41,011 bases of DNA, from assembly GCA_013002405.1 (NCBI GenBank), contig JABDKA010000173.1, positions 1 to 41,011 of the forward strand, written 5' to 3'. Positions 7,276 through 15,725 of the stretch are shown one piece after another. The notes under the pieces are model-generated. The model was not told the origin of the DNA, searched no databases, and worked only from the letters and a program-made list of their open reading frames with translations. Source of the stretch: Sulfitobacter sp. (GTDB taxonomy: Bacteria; Pseudomonadota; Alphaproteobacteria; Rhodobacterales; Rhodobacteraceae). Numbering within the stretch: the stretch's first letter is position 1; every line of letters begins with the position of its first letter. The translations under genes and the position numbers were made by a program.

Positions 7276-8700
7276 TCAGAAGTTTCGGTTCTCGTAAGCG
7301 TTGAGCGCTTTTTCACGCCCCTCCGAAGGCGAGACGATGGGATTGGGATAGCTGTCGTCGGGCGACAACCCCCAGTGGCGTGGGATGGCGTCATAGAAGG
7401 CAAGCGCATCCCGATGCTGGTTCTTGCGGCCTTCCGCGATAAAGCGGCTGACGTAGTCGCGGTTCTTGTCGAACTTGTCGAGCTGGGTCTCCGGGTTGAA
7501 GACCCGGAAATAGGGCGTCGCATCGGGCCCAGACCCGGCCGACCACTGCCAGCCCATCGCGTTGCTGGCCGGGTCCCAGTCGATCAGACACTCCTCGAAC
7601 CAGTTCTTGCCGATCTTCCAGTGGCACATCAGGTGCTTGGTCAGGTAGCTGGCCACGATCATGCGGCCGCGGTTGTGCATCCGGCCCGTGACGTACATCT
7701 CACGCATGGCTGCGTCGACAAAAGGGATGCCCGTGCGGCCCTTCTTCCAGGCCCAGACTTCCGATTTCCGTTCATCTTCGTTCCAGGGAAAGGCGTCCCA
7801 GTCCTCGCGCCAGTTGGCATGCGTGATGCGGGGCGTGTGGTGCATCAGGTGGTAGGCAAACTCGCGCCAGACCAGCTCCTTGAGGAAGGTCTCTGCCCCC
7901 CTCTTGCCCTCTTCCATCGCCCGCACACCCGCGTGCCAGCACTGGAAGGGTGTGATTTCACCCAGCGACAGGTTTTCTGACAGGTTCGAGGTGCCATCGA
8001 CGCCCGGCAGATCGCGATTTTCACCGTAATCGGCCACCTTGTGCGCCATGAAGGTGCCCAGCCGCGACTGCGCCGCGCTCTCACCCAATTGCACGAAAGG
8101 GCGCACCACCTCCGCCCCACGGTCCATCGCTTTGCCCATCTGCCAGCTGTCCAGGTCGTCACTGTCGGGCCAGCTATCGGGTGAAGCTAACTTCGACGGT
8201 GCGCCAAGCGGCGCATCCACATCCCTGCCTTTCACCGCGCGCCAGAAGGGGGTGTACACCTTGTAAAAGCCACCCGTCTTGGTTTCGACCGTCCAGGGTT
8301 CGAACATGAGGTGACCACCGAAGGATCTTGCCTCAATCCCGGCCTCCTGGAGGGTTTCCTTGATCTCCTTGTCACGCGCGACGGTCTCCGCATCGTAAAG
8401 CCGCGTCCAGTAGACGGCCCCTGCCCCGGTCTCCTCGATCACTTTCTTCAGCGCGTCGAGTGCCTTGCCGGACCGGCGCAGAATCAGCCTGCTGCCCTTG
8501 TCATCAAGGCTACGGGCGAGTTCTCCGACACCGAGCCCCAGCCGCCACTTGGGGGCGGCAGCCAATGCTTCGCTCAGCTCATCGTGAATGAAAACCGGGA
8601 TGACAGGACGCCCGCTGTCGCAAGCCGCACGCAGGGCGGGATGGTCACTCAGCCGCAGATCGCGGCGGAACCACATCAGGATAGGGGTCTTGTCAGTCAT
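7276..8700 (-). CDS. phr: Deoxyribodipyrimidine photo-lyase (class I)
   Basis: A 474-residue cryptochrome/photolyase family flavoprotein that repairs cyclobutane pyrimidine dimers using blue light. The N-terminal Rossmann antenna domain starts at WFRRDLRLSDHPAL. The C-terminal FAD domain has the class I blocks LKELVWREFAYHL, GIPFVDAAMREM, GRMHNRGRM and DPASNAMGWQWSAGSG. The tryptophans of the usual electron-transfer chain appear to be present. Whether it binds a folate or a flavin antenna cannot be told. It heads the phr-cfa-trgAB-cysK-mscS-alaX run; an SD-like CAGGAG precedes the ATG. A 6-4 photolyase of the FeS type is excluded, because the TxxYWxR-type cysteine signature of that group is absent. 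Confidence 0.93.
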   Translation of the reverse strand: MTDKTPILMWFRRDLRLSDHPALRAACDSGRPVIPVFIHDELSEALAAAPKWRLGLGVGELARSLDDKGSRLILRRSGKALDALKKVIEETGAGAVYWTRLYDAETVARDKEIKETLQEAGIEARSFGGHLMFEPWTVETKTGGFYKVYTPFWRAVKGRDVDAPLGAPSKLASPDSWPDSDDLDSWQMGKAMDRGAEVVRPFVQLGESAAQSRLGTFMAHKVADYGENRDLPGVDGTSNLSENLSLGEITPFQCWHAGVRAMEEGKRGAETFLKELVWREFAYHLMHHTPRITHANWREDWDAFPWNEDERKSEVWAWKKGRTGIPFVDAAMREMYVTGRMHNRGRMIVASYLTKHLMCHWKIGKNWFEECLIDWDPASNAMGWQWSAGSGPDATPYFRVFNPETQLDKFDKNRDYVSRFIAEGRKNQHRDALAFYDAIPRHWGLSPDDSYPNPIVSPSEGREKALNAYENRNF

Positions 8701-8735
8701 GGGTATGGGGGCTCCTGGGATTGTCTTAACCCTGA

Positions 8736-8763
8736 GAGCTAGGACGCGCCCCCGGCATTCAAG
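8736..8763 (-). promoter_or_regulatory. Candidate promoter of the phr operon
   Basis: On the minus strand CTTGAA (8758-8763) and TAGCTC (8736-8741) are separated by 16 nt, which would start transcription about 30 nt before the phr ATG. CTTGAA is compatible with housekeeping or RpoH-type promoters of Rhodobacter. The -10 box is weak. I see no clear RpoE -35 (TGATCC) here. Confidence 0.3.
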
Positions 8764-8772
8764 ATGCGGAGC

Positions 8773-9996
8773 TTACAAAACCGCATCCAGGGCGTTCAGA
8801 AGCTGGTCGATTTCTTCGCGGTTCGTGTAATGGGTGAAGCTCAGCCGCAAGACCCCCTTCTCCGGATCCATCCCCATCGCCGACAGGGCGCGACCGGCGT
8901 AGAAATCACCACCACCCGCCATGATCCCGTGACGGGCCAACTCTGCGGCAACCTCCTCACCCGGACGGTTGAGCGCAAGGGCCACCGTCGGGGCCCGCCC
9001 CTCCGCCTCTGCCGGGCCGATCAGACGCACGGAATTCCGCGCCTTTACCGCATCAAGGAGGGGCTGCAAAAGCGCCGTCTCGTGGGCCCGGATCAGATCA
9101 TGCGCCACCCGGCCCCGTTCCGCCGCGCTGGCCTCTCCTCCGGCGTGATGGGCGTGCATCGCGTCGATGTAGTCCGCCATCCCGGCCGAGGCCGCGACCT
9201 GCGCATGGTCCGGGCCCGCAGGCGTGAAGCGCTTGTAGAGCGTTTCTGCATTAAAGAAATGGCCCTGATTGGGCAGCAGCTCGCCCAGCGCGCGGCGGAT
9301 GACCATCAGGCCCTGGTGCGGCCCGAAGGTCTTGTAGGAGGAGAAAAGGTAGATATCAGGGCCCAGACTACCCACATTGGCAAAACCGTGCGGCGCGTAG
9401 GAAACCCCGTCAACACAGACAAAGGCCCCTGCGGCATGGGCCAGGGCCGTAATCTCCACCACGGGATTGATCTGGCCCACGACGTTCGAACAATGTGGAA
9501 AACAGACCAGGCGCACCTTCTCGTCCAGCAATTTCTCCAGATCCTCGGGGTCCAGTTGCCCGCTGTCGGGGTCAATCCGCCATTCACGCACCTCGATTCC
9601 CCGCTCGGCCAGTCGGCGCCAGGGGCCGCTGTTGGCCTCATGATCCTGGTTGGTGACGATGATTGCTTCCCCTTCGGACATCATTTCGCCAAAGGCCTGG
9701 GCCAGGACATAGGTGTTCTGCGTGGTCGAGGGCCCAAAGCTCAGCTCATCGCTTTCCACGCCGAGGATCGCCGCTATCCGACTACGCGCCTCATCCATCT
9801 CCTCACCCGCCAGACGGCTGGCTTCATAGGGCGCATAGGGTTGCACCTTGCGCTGGGTGTAGAAGCGATAGAGCCGGTCGATGACCTGCTGGCAGGTGTA
9901 TGACCCGCCCGCATTCTCGAAGAATGCATGGCCCTGGAGGGAAGGTTCGGAAAAAGCGGGGAATTGGGACCGCACCCATTTGATATCAAGTGTCAT
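8773..9996 (-). CDS. Class V aminotransferase, cysteine-desulfurase-like
   Basis: A 407-residue fold-type I PLP enzyme. The Schiff-base lysine is Lys222 in SSYKTFGPHQG, the PLP-binding aspartate is Asp196 in CVDGVSYAPHG, and HE at 119-120 matches the usual ring-stacking histidine. The family includes cysteine desulfurases and related lyases and transaminases. Here the catalytic cysteine loop of SufS or IscS is not evident, so the reaction is open. The reading frame is open for 31 codons further upstream, but those codons run into the BCCT terminator hairpin. Homologues usually start close to MTLDIKWVRSQFPAF, so I place the start at 9996, although no strong ribosome site precedes it. It ends 72 nt before phr and could share a transcript with it. 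Confidence 0.8.
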   Translation of the reverse strand: MTLDIKWVRSQFPAFSEPSLQGHAFFENAGGSYTCQQVIDRLYRFYTQRKVQPYAPYEASRLAGEEMDEARSRIAAILGVESDELSFGPSTTQNTYVLAQAFGEMMSEGEAIIVTNQDHEANSGPWRRLAERGIEVREWRIDPDSGQLDPEDLEKLLDEKVRLVCFPHCSNVVGQINPVVEITALAHAAGAFVCVDGVSYAPHGFANVGSLGPDIYLFSSYKTFGPHQGLMVIRRALGELLPNQGHFFNAETLYKRFTPAGPDHAQVAASAGMADYIDAMHAHHAGGEASAAERGRVAHDLIRAHETALLQPLLDAVKARNSVRLIGPAEAEGRAPTVALALNRPGEEVAAELARHGIMAGGGDFYAGRALSAMGMDPEKGVLRLSFTHYTNREEIDQLLNALDAVL

Positions 9997-10038
9997 GGGG
10001 CGCAGATTTGAACGGCCCGTCCCCGCCGTCAAGCCATG

Positions 10039-10071
10039 AAAAAGCCCCCGCAGGCGCAGCTGCGGAGGCTT
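10039..10071 (-). terminator. Rho-independent terminator of the BCCT gene
   Basis: On the minus strand a strong stem (AAGCCTCCGCAG paired with CTGCGGGGGCTT, one mismatch) is followed by TTTTT. It lies about 20 nt after the BCCT stop codon and separates it from the aminotransferase gene. Confidence 0.85.
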
Positions 10072-10092
10072 CCGATTCCTGACCGGCAATGC

Positions 10093-11856
10093 CTACTCGG
10101 CGGGCTTGCTGGCCCCCTGGGCATCATTTATCACACGCCGTTCACTGCTGAGGCCACGGATGATGGCAAAGCACATGACCAGAAGCACGGCAGTGAAGAA
10201 GAAACCGGTTGAGATCACCATGGCCTGAAGGCTGGTCAGACCTGCCGTTCCGGCCGCACCCAGCAAAAGCACGCCCGCGACGGCCCCTTCGAAAATGCAC
10301 CAGAAGATGCGCTGGCTGACCGGCGCATCGACCTTGCCGCCCGCCGTGATCGTATCGATCACCAGAGAGCCCGAATCCGACGAGGTGACGAAGAAGATCA
10401 CCACCAGAACGACCGCCAACATCGAGGTGAGCGAGGCCCATGGCAGCTCTCCCAGCATCGCGAAAAGCGAGATCTCGGGCTTGTAGGCGGCAATCACGTT
10501 CTGGAAGACGCCGCTTTCGGTCCCTTGCGAGACGACCTGGCTGATGGCTGTGCCACCGAAGGTGGCCATCCAGAAGACACAGACCAGGCTGGGGATCAGC
10601 AGCACGCAGACCACGAATTCCCGCACCGTGCGGCCCCGGCTGACCCGGGCGATGAACATGCCCACAAAGGGTGACCAGCTGATCCACCAGGCCCAGTAGA
10701 AGGTCGTCCAGCCGTGCAGGAAGCCGGTATCCTCCCGTCCGAAGGGGTTCGACAGGGGCACGATGTTCTGCGCGTAAGCCCCAAGGCCGCCAAAGAAGTC
10801 GCCCAGGATCGCAAAGGTCGGCCCAAGGAGGAAGACGAAGATCAACAGCAGAGCGGCCAGGCCCATGTTGATCTCAGACAGGACCTTGACCCCGCCATCA
10901 AGGCCCCGAACCACCGACACCAGCGCGATGAGCGTAATAAAGGCGATGATCAGCACCAGCAGGAGGGAGCTGTCATTGCTCGCATCCGCGTTACCCCAGA
11001 GGAAGCCAAGGAAATTGCGGGTGCCGTCAGCGGCACTGCCCGACCCGAATACCTCTGTCAGGCCAGAGGCGACCTGGATTGATCCGAAACCCAGGGAGGT
11101 CGCCAGACCGAAAAGCGTCGCAAAGGCCGCGATGGTGTCGATGGCGTTGCCCCAGAACCCCCAGACACGTTCGCCCAGGATGGGATAGAAGGCCGACCGC
11201 AGGGTCAGCGGCAGCCCCTTGTTATAGCTGAAAAGCGCCAGCGCCAAAGCAACGATCGCGTAGATGGCCCAAGGGTGCAGGCCCCAGTGGTAGATGGTCG
11301 CGGCCATGGCCGCGCGCCGCGCCTGCTGAACCACATCCGGGTCGGCCACCACCCCTTCGACGATGCCAAGGTTGCCGCCCAATGGCTGATCGCCCCAGGG
11401 TGTGCCGAAGTAATAAACAGGCTCAAGCACGCCAAAGAACATCAGGCCGATCCCCATCCCGGCGGCAAACAGCATCGCGAACCAGGCCGGATAGCTGTAG
11501 TCAGGCACCGCCTCCGATCCGCCCAGTCGGACGGACCCCCAGGGTGTGATCACCAGAAGCAGCGCGAAGATCACGAAGATATTGGCCGACATCAGGAAGA
11601 ACCAGTCGAACTGGCTTTTCAGGTAATCGCGCACCGCAAGGAATGTGTCCTTTGATCCTTCGGGAAAGATCAGCGCGATGGCCACGAAAAGAACGATGAT
11701 GATGGCGGAAAAGACAAAGACGGGATTATGAATGTCGATCCGGATCGGACCGATCTTGCCTTCGATGTTATGCTGGCCCACCTCGTAATCGGTCTCGATC
11801 ACGGCGGCATGGCCTTCGGGCTCGGGCAGTCCCTGTTCGGTCGTGGCATCTGTCAT
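10093..11856 (-). CDS. BCCT family betaine/choline/DMSP-type transporter
   Basis: A 587-residue sodium- or proton-coupled transporter of the betaine-choline-carnitine family with 12 predicted membrane helices and a soluble N-terminal tail of about 40 residues. GMGIG at 133-137 is the glycine-rich stretch of the sodium-coupled betaine carriers. The aromatic box residues Trp191, Trp196, Trp390, Trp391 and Trp394 (YHWGLHPW, WAWWISW) are intact, so a trimethylammonium or dimethylsulfonium substrate is expected. SSDSGS near residue 485 belongs to the second sodium site. It sits just downstream of the dmdA operon on the same strand but after a 206-nt gap, with its own terminator. DMSP uptake is an attractive inference from context; glycine betaine or choline is equally possible from sequence. 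Confidence 0.88.
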   Translation of the reverse strand: MTDATTEQGLPEPEGHAAVIETDYEVGQHNIEGKIGPIRIDIHNPVFVFSAIIIVLFVAIALIFPEGSKDTFLAVRDYLKSQFDWFFLMSANIFVIFALLLVITPWGSVRLGGSEAVPDYSYPAWFAMLFAAGMGIGLMFFGVLEPVYYFGTPWGDQPLGGNLGIVEGVVADPDVVQQARRAAMAATIYHWGLHPWAIYAIVALALALFSYNKGLPLTLRSAFYPILGERVWGFWGNAIDTIAAFATLFGLATSLGFGSIQVASGLTEVFGSGSAADGTRNFLGFLWGNADASNDSSLLLVLIIAFITLIALVSVVRGLDGGVKVLSEINMGLAALLLIFVFLLGPTFAILGDFFGGLGAYAQNIVPLSNPFGREDTGFLHGWTTFYWAWWISWSPFVGMFIARVSRGRTVREFVVCVLLIPSLVCVFWMATFGGTAISQVVSQGTESGVFQNVIAAYKPEISLFAMLGELPWASLTSMLAVVLVVIFFVTSSDSGSLVIDTITAGGKVDAPVSQRIFWCIFEGAVAGVLLLGAAGTAGLTSLQAMVISTGFFFTAVLLVMCFAIIRGLSSERRVINDAQGASKPAE

Positions 11857-12062
11857 TGAGATGTCCCTTCTTGATTGCTGGCTAGACGGGGTCCCCCTCC
11901 CCGTTGGATCAGAAGGTAACCACAGGCCACCGCTTGACCCAAGGGAAAATTCGCCGGAATCGCGGCAGGCAGCGACACCGGCCTGCGCCCCAAAGGGTCT
12001 TCAGACCGCCGTGAAAAGGGTTTTCGGTGTTCGGATCCTGCTTCTCTCAGGGGCAAGAGGGC

Positions 12063-12479
12063 CTACAGATGGGCCCGAATGGCCTCGGCTTTCTTCTGGA
12101 TGGCCGCCATGTCCCCTGCCTGTCCCGGCGGCCGCAGGGGCACCCCTTCGTGGCGCGGGTGGATGTGGAAATGCAGGTGAAAGACCTCCTGCCCGCCTGC
12201 CGCCTCATTAAACTGCAAAAGTGTGATCCCGTCCGCGTCAAAAGCCGTCTTAGCCGCGTTGGCCACCCTGTTGACGGTCTTCATGCAGGCCGCAAGCTGT
12301 TCCGGCGTGGCGTCCAGCATGTTGCGGCATGGCGTCTTGGGGATGACCAGGCAATGACCATCCGACCGAGGAAAGATATCCATGAAGCAGAGCGTGTCAT
12401 CGTCTTCGCAAACGGTGACATTGGGGATCTCGCCGCGCAGGATCTTGGCAAAGATGTTCTCATCGTCGTAGGCGGTCAT
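12063..12479 (-). CDS. HIT family nucleotide hydrolase
   Basis: A 138-residue histidine-triad protein. The triad is His101-x-His103-x-His105 in FHLHFHIHPR, and the family core motifs (IFAKILRGEIP near the start, FMDIFPRSDGHCLVIPK at 32-48) are present. Members hydrolyse or transfer nucleoside monophosphates, for example from adenosine phosphoramidates. It is 57 nt downstream of the unknown gene that follows acuI and has a clear AAAGGAG ribosome site, so it may be the last gene of the dmdA transcript. A link to DMSP is not evident. Confidence 0.9.
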   Translation of the reverse strand: MTAYDDENIFAKILRGEIPNVTVCEDDDTLCFMDIFPRSDGHCLVIPKTPCRNMLDATPEQLAACMKTVNRVANAAKTAFDADGITLLQFNEAAGGQEVFHLHFHIHPRHEGVPLRPPGQAGDMAAIQKKAEAIRAHL

Positions 12480-12536
12480 CGTGCGCTCCTTTCACTTTTC
12501 AATCCTTTTAGGCGGAAGGCTTCCGGCCGTCGAGCC

Positions 12537-13028
12537 TCAGCCCCGCCGCAGCCGCCATTCCGCCGCGCGCAGCAGGGCACGCGCGTAGGCCCGGTGCAAC
12601 GGCACCAAAAGCCGGAAGCCCGGGCCAAGGGTTCGCCCCTGCCTCGGCACGACGGCAGAGCCGAAGAGGAGCCGCGTGGCAGCCCCCTCCTTCGGTGCAG
12701 CCGCCAGCCAGGACCGGGTCGCACCGGACAGATCGCGAAGCAGGATCTGGCTCTCTTCGCGCGCCTCCACCTCCCAGGCGGCAAAGGCCGAAGCGCCCCC
12801 TTGCGCCAGCGCCTGCACCTGACGGACCGTGATCCGGCGGCGCAGGCCGACACTCAGCACCAGCCGCTCTATCCGGAAGAGCCCGGTCGTGTAGAAGGCT
12901 TCAATCATGGCGGGCAGATCAACCGGTCCGGGGTGCATCACCTCGAAACAGTCCGTATAGACCCCCTCCTGCGCGACATAACGAGACAAAAGCGCGTCCC
13001 GCGGCACCGCGCAGGCGCGCGGGATCAT
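12537..13028 (-). CDS. Uncharacterised protein overlapping acuI
   Basis: A 163-residue protein I do not recognise with certainty. It starts with ATG overlapping the acuI stop (ATGA), so it is translated with acuI. The sequence has no signal peptide or clear membrane helix. The layout (YTDCFEV, then a block of alternating charged and hydrophobic residues, AAWEVEAREESQILLRDL, RLLVPLHRAYARALL) suggests a small alpha/beta fold such as DUF2867 or another SRPBCC-like protein, but I cannot verify this. The position right behind acuI suggests a role in acrylate or DMSP metabolism, which is inference only. Confidence 0.7.
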   Translation of the reverse strand: MIPRACAVPRDALLSRYVAQEGVYTDCFEVMHPGPVDLPAMIEAFYTTGLFRIERLVLSVGLRRRITVRQVQALAQGGASAFAAWEVEAREESQILLRDLSGATRSWLAAAPKEGAATRLLFGSAVVPRQGRTLGPGFRLLVPLHRAYARALLRAAEWRLRRG

Positions 13029-14008
13029 GCGTTCACGTCCACCACCACCCGGCCCTTGACCTGACCCTTGAGGATGTCAGCACCAAGCTGCGGCAGATCG
13101 GCAAGCGTGGCGGGCTTGACCATCGCCTCCAGCTTGTCCATCGGCAGATCTTTGGCGATCCGTTCCCAGGCGCGCAGCCGGTTCTCGTAGGGCTGCATCA
13201 CGGAATCGATGCCCAGAAGGTTCACGCCCCGCAAAAGGAAGGGAATGACCGTCGCAGGCAGCGAAGCGCCCCCCGCCAGACCCACGGCGGCGACAGAAGC
13301 ACCGTACTCCATCTGCCCCAGGACACGCGCCAGCATGGCGCCACCAACCGCATCGACACAGCCGCCCCATGTCTCCCCTTCGAGTGGCCGCTTGACGGTC
13401 TCGTTGATCTCTTCGCGCGCCACGATCTGGGTCGCCCCCAGGGATTCCAGATATGCGGCGGTCTCGGGCCGACCGGTGACAGCGGCCACCTTGTGGCCCA
13501 GATTGGCCAGGATCGCCGTCGCGACGGAGCCAACGCCACCCGCGGCCCCTGTCACCAGCACCGGGCCCCGCTTGATACCATGATCCTCCAGCGCCATGAC
13601 GGCCAGCATCGCGGTGAAGCCCGCGGTGCCCACGGCCATTGCCTGCCGGGTATCGAGCCCCTTCGGCAGCGGCACCAGCCATTCGGCCTTGACCCGCGCC
13701 TTTTGCGCATAGCCCCCCCAGTGTGCCTCGCCGACGCGCCAGCCGGTCAGAACCACCGTGTCGCCGGGCTTGTAGCGGTCATCGTCCGAAGCCTCCACAG
13801 TGCCCGCAAAGTCAATACCGGGCACATGCGGGTACTGGCGCACCAGTCCGCCGCCCGGCCCGATGCAAAGCCCGTCCTTGTAGTTCACGGTGGAATACTC
13901 CACCGCCACCGTCACGTCCCCGTGCGGCAATTGATCCAGCGAAATCTCTTCGACGGCAGCTGAGGTCTTGCCCTCATCGTCCTTCTTCACCACCAAGGCA
14001 TTGAACAT
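13025..14008 (-). CDS. acuI: Acryloyl-CoA reductase (NADPH)
   Basis: A 327-residue zinc-free MDR superfamily oxidoreductase that reduces acryloyl-CoA to propionyl-CoA with NADPH and so detoxifies acrylate from DMSP breakdown. The N-terminal substrate domain contains STVNYKDGL (39-47) and the Rossmann loop is VTGAAGGVGS at 152-161, as in the AcuI/YhdH family. The start is placed at MFNALVVKK because an AAAGGAA site lies at proper spacing; ten codons upstream remain open. In Ruegeria pomeroyi dmdA and acuI are also adjacent, in this order and co-induced by DMSP products. It follows dmdA after 104 nt that contain a strong hairpin, so its level may be tuned separately. Confidence 0.93.
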   Translation of the reverse strand: MFNALVVKKDDEGKTSAAVEEISLDQLPHGDVTVAVEYSTVNYKDGLCIGPGGGLVRQYPHVPGIDFAGTVEASDDDRYKPGDTVVLTGWRVGEAHWGGYAQKARVKAEWLVPLPKGLDTRQAMAVGTAGFTAMLAVMALEDHGIKRGPVLVTGAAGGVGSVATAILANLGHKVAAVTGRPETAAYLESLGATQIVAREEINETVKRPLEGETWGGCVDAVGGAMLARVLGQMEYGASVAAVGLAGGASLPATVIPFLLRGVNLLGIDSVMQPYENRLRAWERIAKDLPMDKLEAMVKPATLADLPQLGADILKGQVKGRVVVDVNA

Positions 14009-14035
14009 ATCAGGTTCCTTTCCGGGGCCGCGCCC

Positions 14036-14090
14036 CATTTCTCTTTATCACCATAAATACCTCCGGGGAGCGCGAGGGGCTGGCCCCTCG
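14036..14090 (-). repeat. Rhodobacteraceae-type intergenic hairpin element between dmdA and acuI
   Basis: The dmdA-acuI gap holds an 8-bp perfect stem (CGAGGGGC/GCCCCTCG, 2-nt centre, 14073-14090) followed on the minus strand by a CTCCCCGGAG palindrome and TATTTATGG. Elements made of a GC-rich stem plus CCGGAGTATTT-like sequence recur in intergenic regions of this family, as I recall. There is only one copy in this window, so the repeat status cannot be shown here. It could act as an attenuator or RNA-stability element. Confidence 0.5.
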
Positions 14091-14112
14091 TTCCCAAAGG
14101 CGCAACCGGGCC

Positions 14113-15216
14113 TCAGGTCCAGAAATTCTCGTGCACCAGCGCGTCCCGGCGGCCCTCTTGTGTCTCCAGATACAGCTCGGTGCCCTCATCCCAATGGGTC
14201 ATCCGCACCATGCCGATGGCCACGTTGGTCTTGTGATCGGGCGAAAAGGCGGCGGAGGTCACCTGCCCCACCCGCTTGCCCTTGGCCATCAGCGGCCAGG
14301 CCCGGTCGCAGAGCGGCAGCGGACCGCCCGCAACCTCAATGGCGCGGATCTGCTGGATCGGCCCTTCCTTGGCCACCCGCAAAAGCGCGTCGCGCCCCAT
14401 GCAGCCAATCGCCGTCTGGGTGTCGCAAAAGCGGCCCAGCCCGCATTCGTGGGGCGTATTGTCATCGTTCATGTCGTTGCCGTAGCTTAGAAGGCCGCCC
14501 TCGACCCGTTCGATCCCGTTGGGGCAGCCCGCGTGCACGTCCAGATCCGCGCCCGCCTCCATCAGGGCATTCCAGAGCGGCATGGCGATGTCCGCCCCCT
14601 CTACGTAGACCTCGAAACCGCCCTGTTTAGAATAGCCCGAGCGGGCGACCACCAGCTGGCGGCCCTGGAATTCGAACATTCCGAAGCGGAAGAAGCGCAC
14701 GTCGCGCACCCCTTCTCCGAAAACCCTTGCCGCCAGGTCATCGGCCTTCGGCCCTTGGATCGCCAGCGGGCTCACGTCGGGCTCATCCACCAGCACATCC
14801 AGCCTGTAGCCGTTGGCGATGCCCTTCACCCAGTAGAGCAGATCACTATCCGCAATGGAGATCCACCAGCGGTCCTCGGCCAGCTTTACAGCCACCGGAT
14901 CGTTCAGCATACCACCCGTCTCGTCCACGATGGGCACGTAGAAGCAGCGCCCCGGCAACATGCCGCGCAGGTCGCGCGGGGTGAGCATCTGCATCAGGCG
15001 GGCAGCGTCGGGTCCGCGCAGTTCCACCTGCCGCTCCACCGCCACGTCCCAGACCTGCACGGCCGACTTGAGGTGATGATAGTCCTCCTCGACCGATCGA
15101 AAGACCGTAGGCAGCAGCTTGTGGTTGTAAACCGTGTAGGCCTTGACCCCCGCCGCTTCCACCCCTTCCGAGAAGGGCGTGCGGCGCAGGCGGCGGGAAG
15201 GTGAGATAAGCGGCAT
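14113..15216 (-). CDS. dmdA: Dimethylsulfoniopropionate demethylase
   Basis: A 367-residue member of the glycine cleavage T-protein/GcvT fold. DmdA moves a methyl group from DMSP to tetrahydrofolate and yields methylmercaptopropionate, the first step of the demethylation route in marine bacteria. The family landmarks are SRRLRRTPFSEGVE near the start, then VKAYTVYNH, MLTPRDLRGM, YVPIVDETGGMLNDPVA, SPLAIQGP, SGYSKQGGFEVYVEG, CPNGIERVEGGLLSYGNDM and ECGLGRFCD. They agree closely with the DmdA sequence of Ruegeria pomeroyi as I remember it. Plain GcvT would lack the SRRLRRTPFS start. The frame is open 42 codons upstream, but ATG at 15216 overlaps the DinB-gene stop as TGATG behind GGAGGA, which fixes the start. 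Confidence 0.94.
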   Translation of the reverse strand: MPLISPSRRLRRTPFSEGVEAAGVKAYTVYNHKLLPTVFRSVEEDYHHLKSAVQVWDVAVERQVELRGPDAARLMQMLTPRDLRGMLPGRCFYVPIVDETGGMLNDPVAVKLAEDRWWISIADSDLLYWVKGIANGYRLDVLVDEPDVSPLAIQGPKADDLAARVFGEGVRDVRFFRFGMFEFQGRQLVVARSGYSKQGGFEVYVEGADIAMPLWNALMEAGADLDVHAGCPNGIERVEGGLLSYGNDMNDDNTPHECGLGRFCDTQTAIGCMGRDALLRVAKEGPIQQIRAIEVAGGPLPLCDRAWPLMAKGKRVGQVTSAAFSPDHKTNVAIGMVRMTHWDEGTELYLETQEGRRDALVHENFWT

Positions 15217-15725
15217 CAGGCATCCTCCGACATGAAGACGAGATCGCTCACCGGGGCACTCTGGCCCGCTGCGGTCAGCATCGCGTGGACCTGCCCCCGG
15301 TGATGGGTCTGGTGGTTGAACATATGCGTGACACAGAGCCACATGGGCTGGCTCTGATCCTTCCCCGTGGCCCCGGAGTACCAGGAGAGATCACCCTCAA
15401 GGTCAGCGTCATCCAGCCCCTCGGCCCAGTCCCGCATCCGCCCATCCAGCGTGGCGCGGGCCGCCCACCACTCGGCGGCTGTGGCGCAGACTTCAGTCGT
15501 CTCCGTGATCTCCTGGGTGGGCTTCTCGACCTCCAGGCACCAGCGGCTCATCCACATCTGGTCCCCCCAGAGCAGATGGTTGAGCGTCCCGAGGATGGAG
15601 CCGAAGAAGGCGCCGCGATCCTTGGTAAGGGCCGACGCGTCCAGCCCGGACAGGCTTTCCGCCACCTGGCGGTTCTGCCAGGCGTTATAGCGCACCATTG
15701 TCCGGACGTAGCCCGACTGGATCAT
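15216..15725 (-). CDS. DinB/YfiT-fold metal-binding protein
   Basis: A 169-residue four-helix bundle protein of the DinB family. The metal triad is visible as His50 (TLNHLL) and His138 plus His142 (FNHQTHHRGQ). Members of this superfamily include thiol-dependent S-transferases (bacillithiol, mycothiol and glutathione types) and hydrolases, and many have no known role. Its ATG overlaps the DUF1326 stop (ATGA) and its stop overlaps dmdA (TGATG), so it is translated in lock-step with dmdA. A role in thiol or methyl-sulfur chemistry is an inference from position. Confidence 0.87.
   Translation of the reverse strand: MIQSGYVRTMVRYNAWQNRQVAESLSGLDASALTKDRGAFFGSILGTLNHLLWGDQMWMSRWCLEVEKPTQEITETTEVCATAAEWWAARATLDGRMRDWAEGLDDADLEGDLSWYSGATGKDQSQPMWLCVTHMFNHQTHHRGQVHAMLTAAGQSAPVSDLVFMSEDA

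Noticed and set aside
11975..12062. Glycine-riboswitch-like words (CTCTCAGG on plus, CACCGAA on minus) between the BCCT and HIT genes
   Set aside because: The words lie on opposite strands and do not form the ordered core (GAGAG, CACCGAAG, CTCTCAGG) in one direction.
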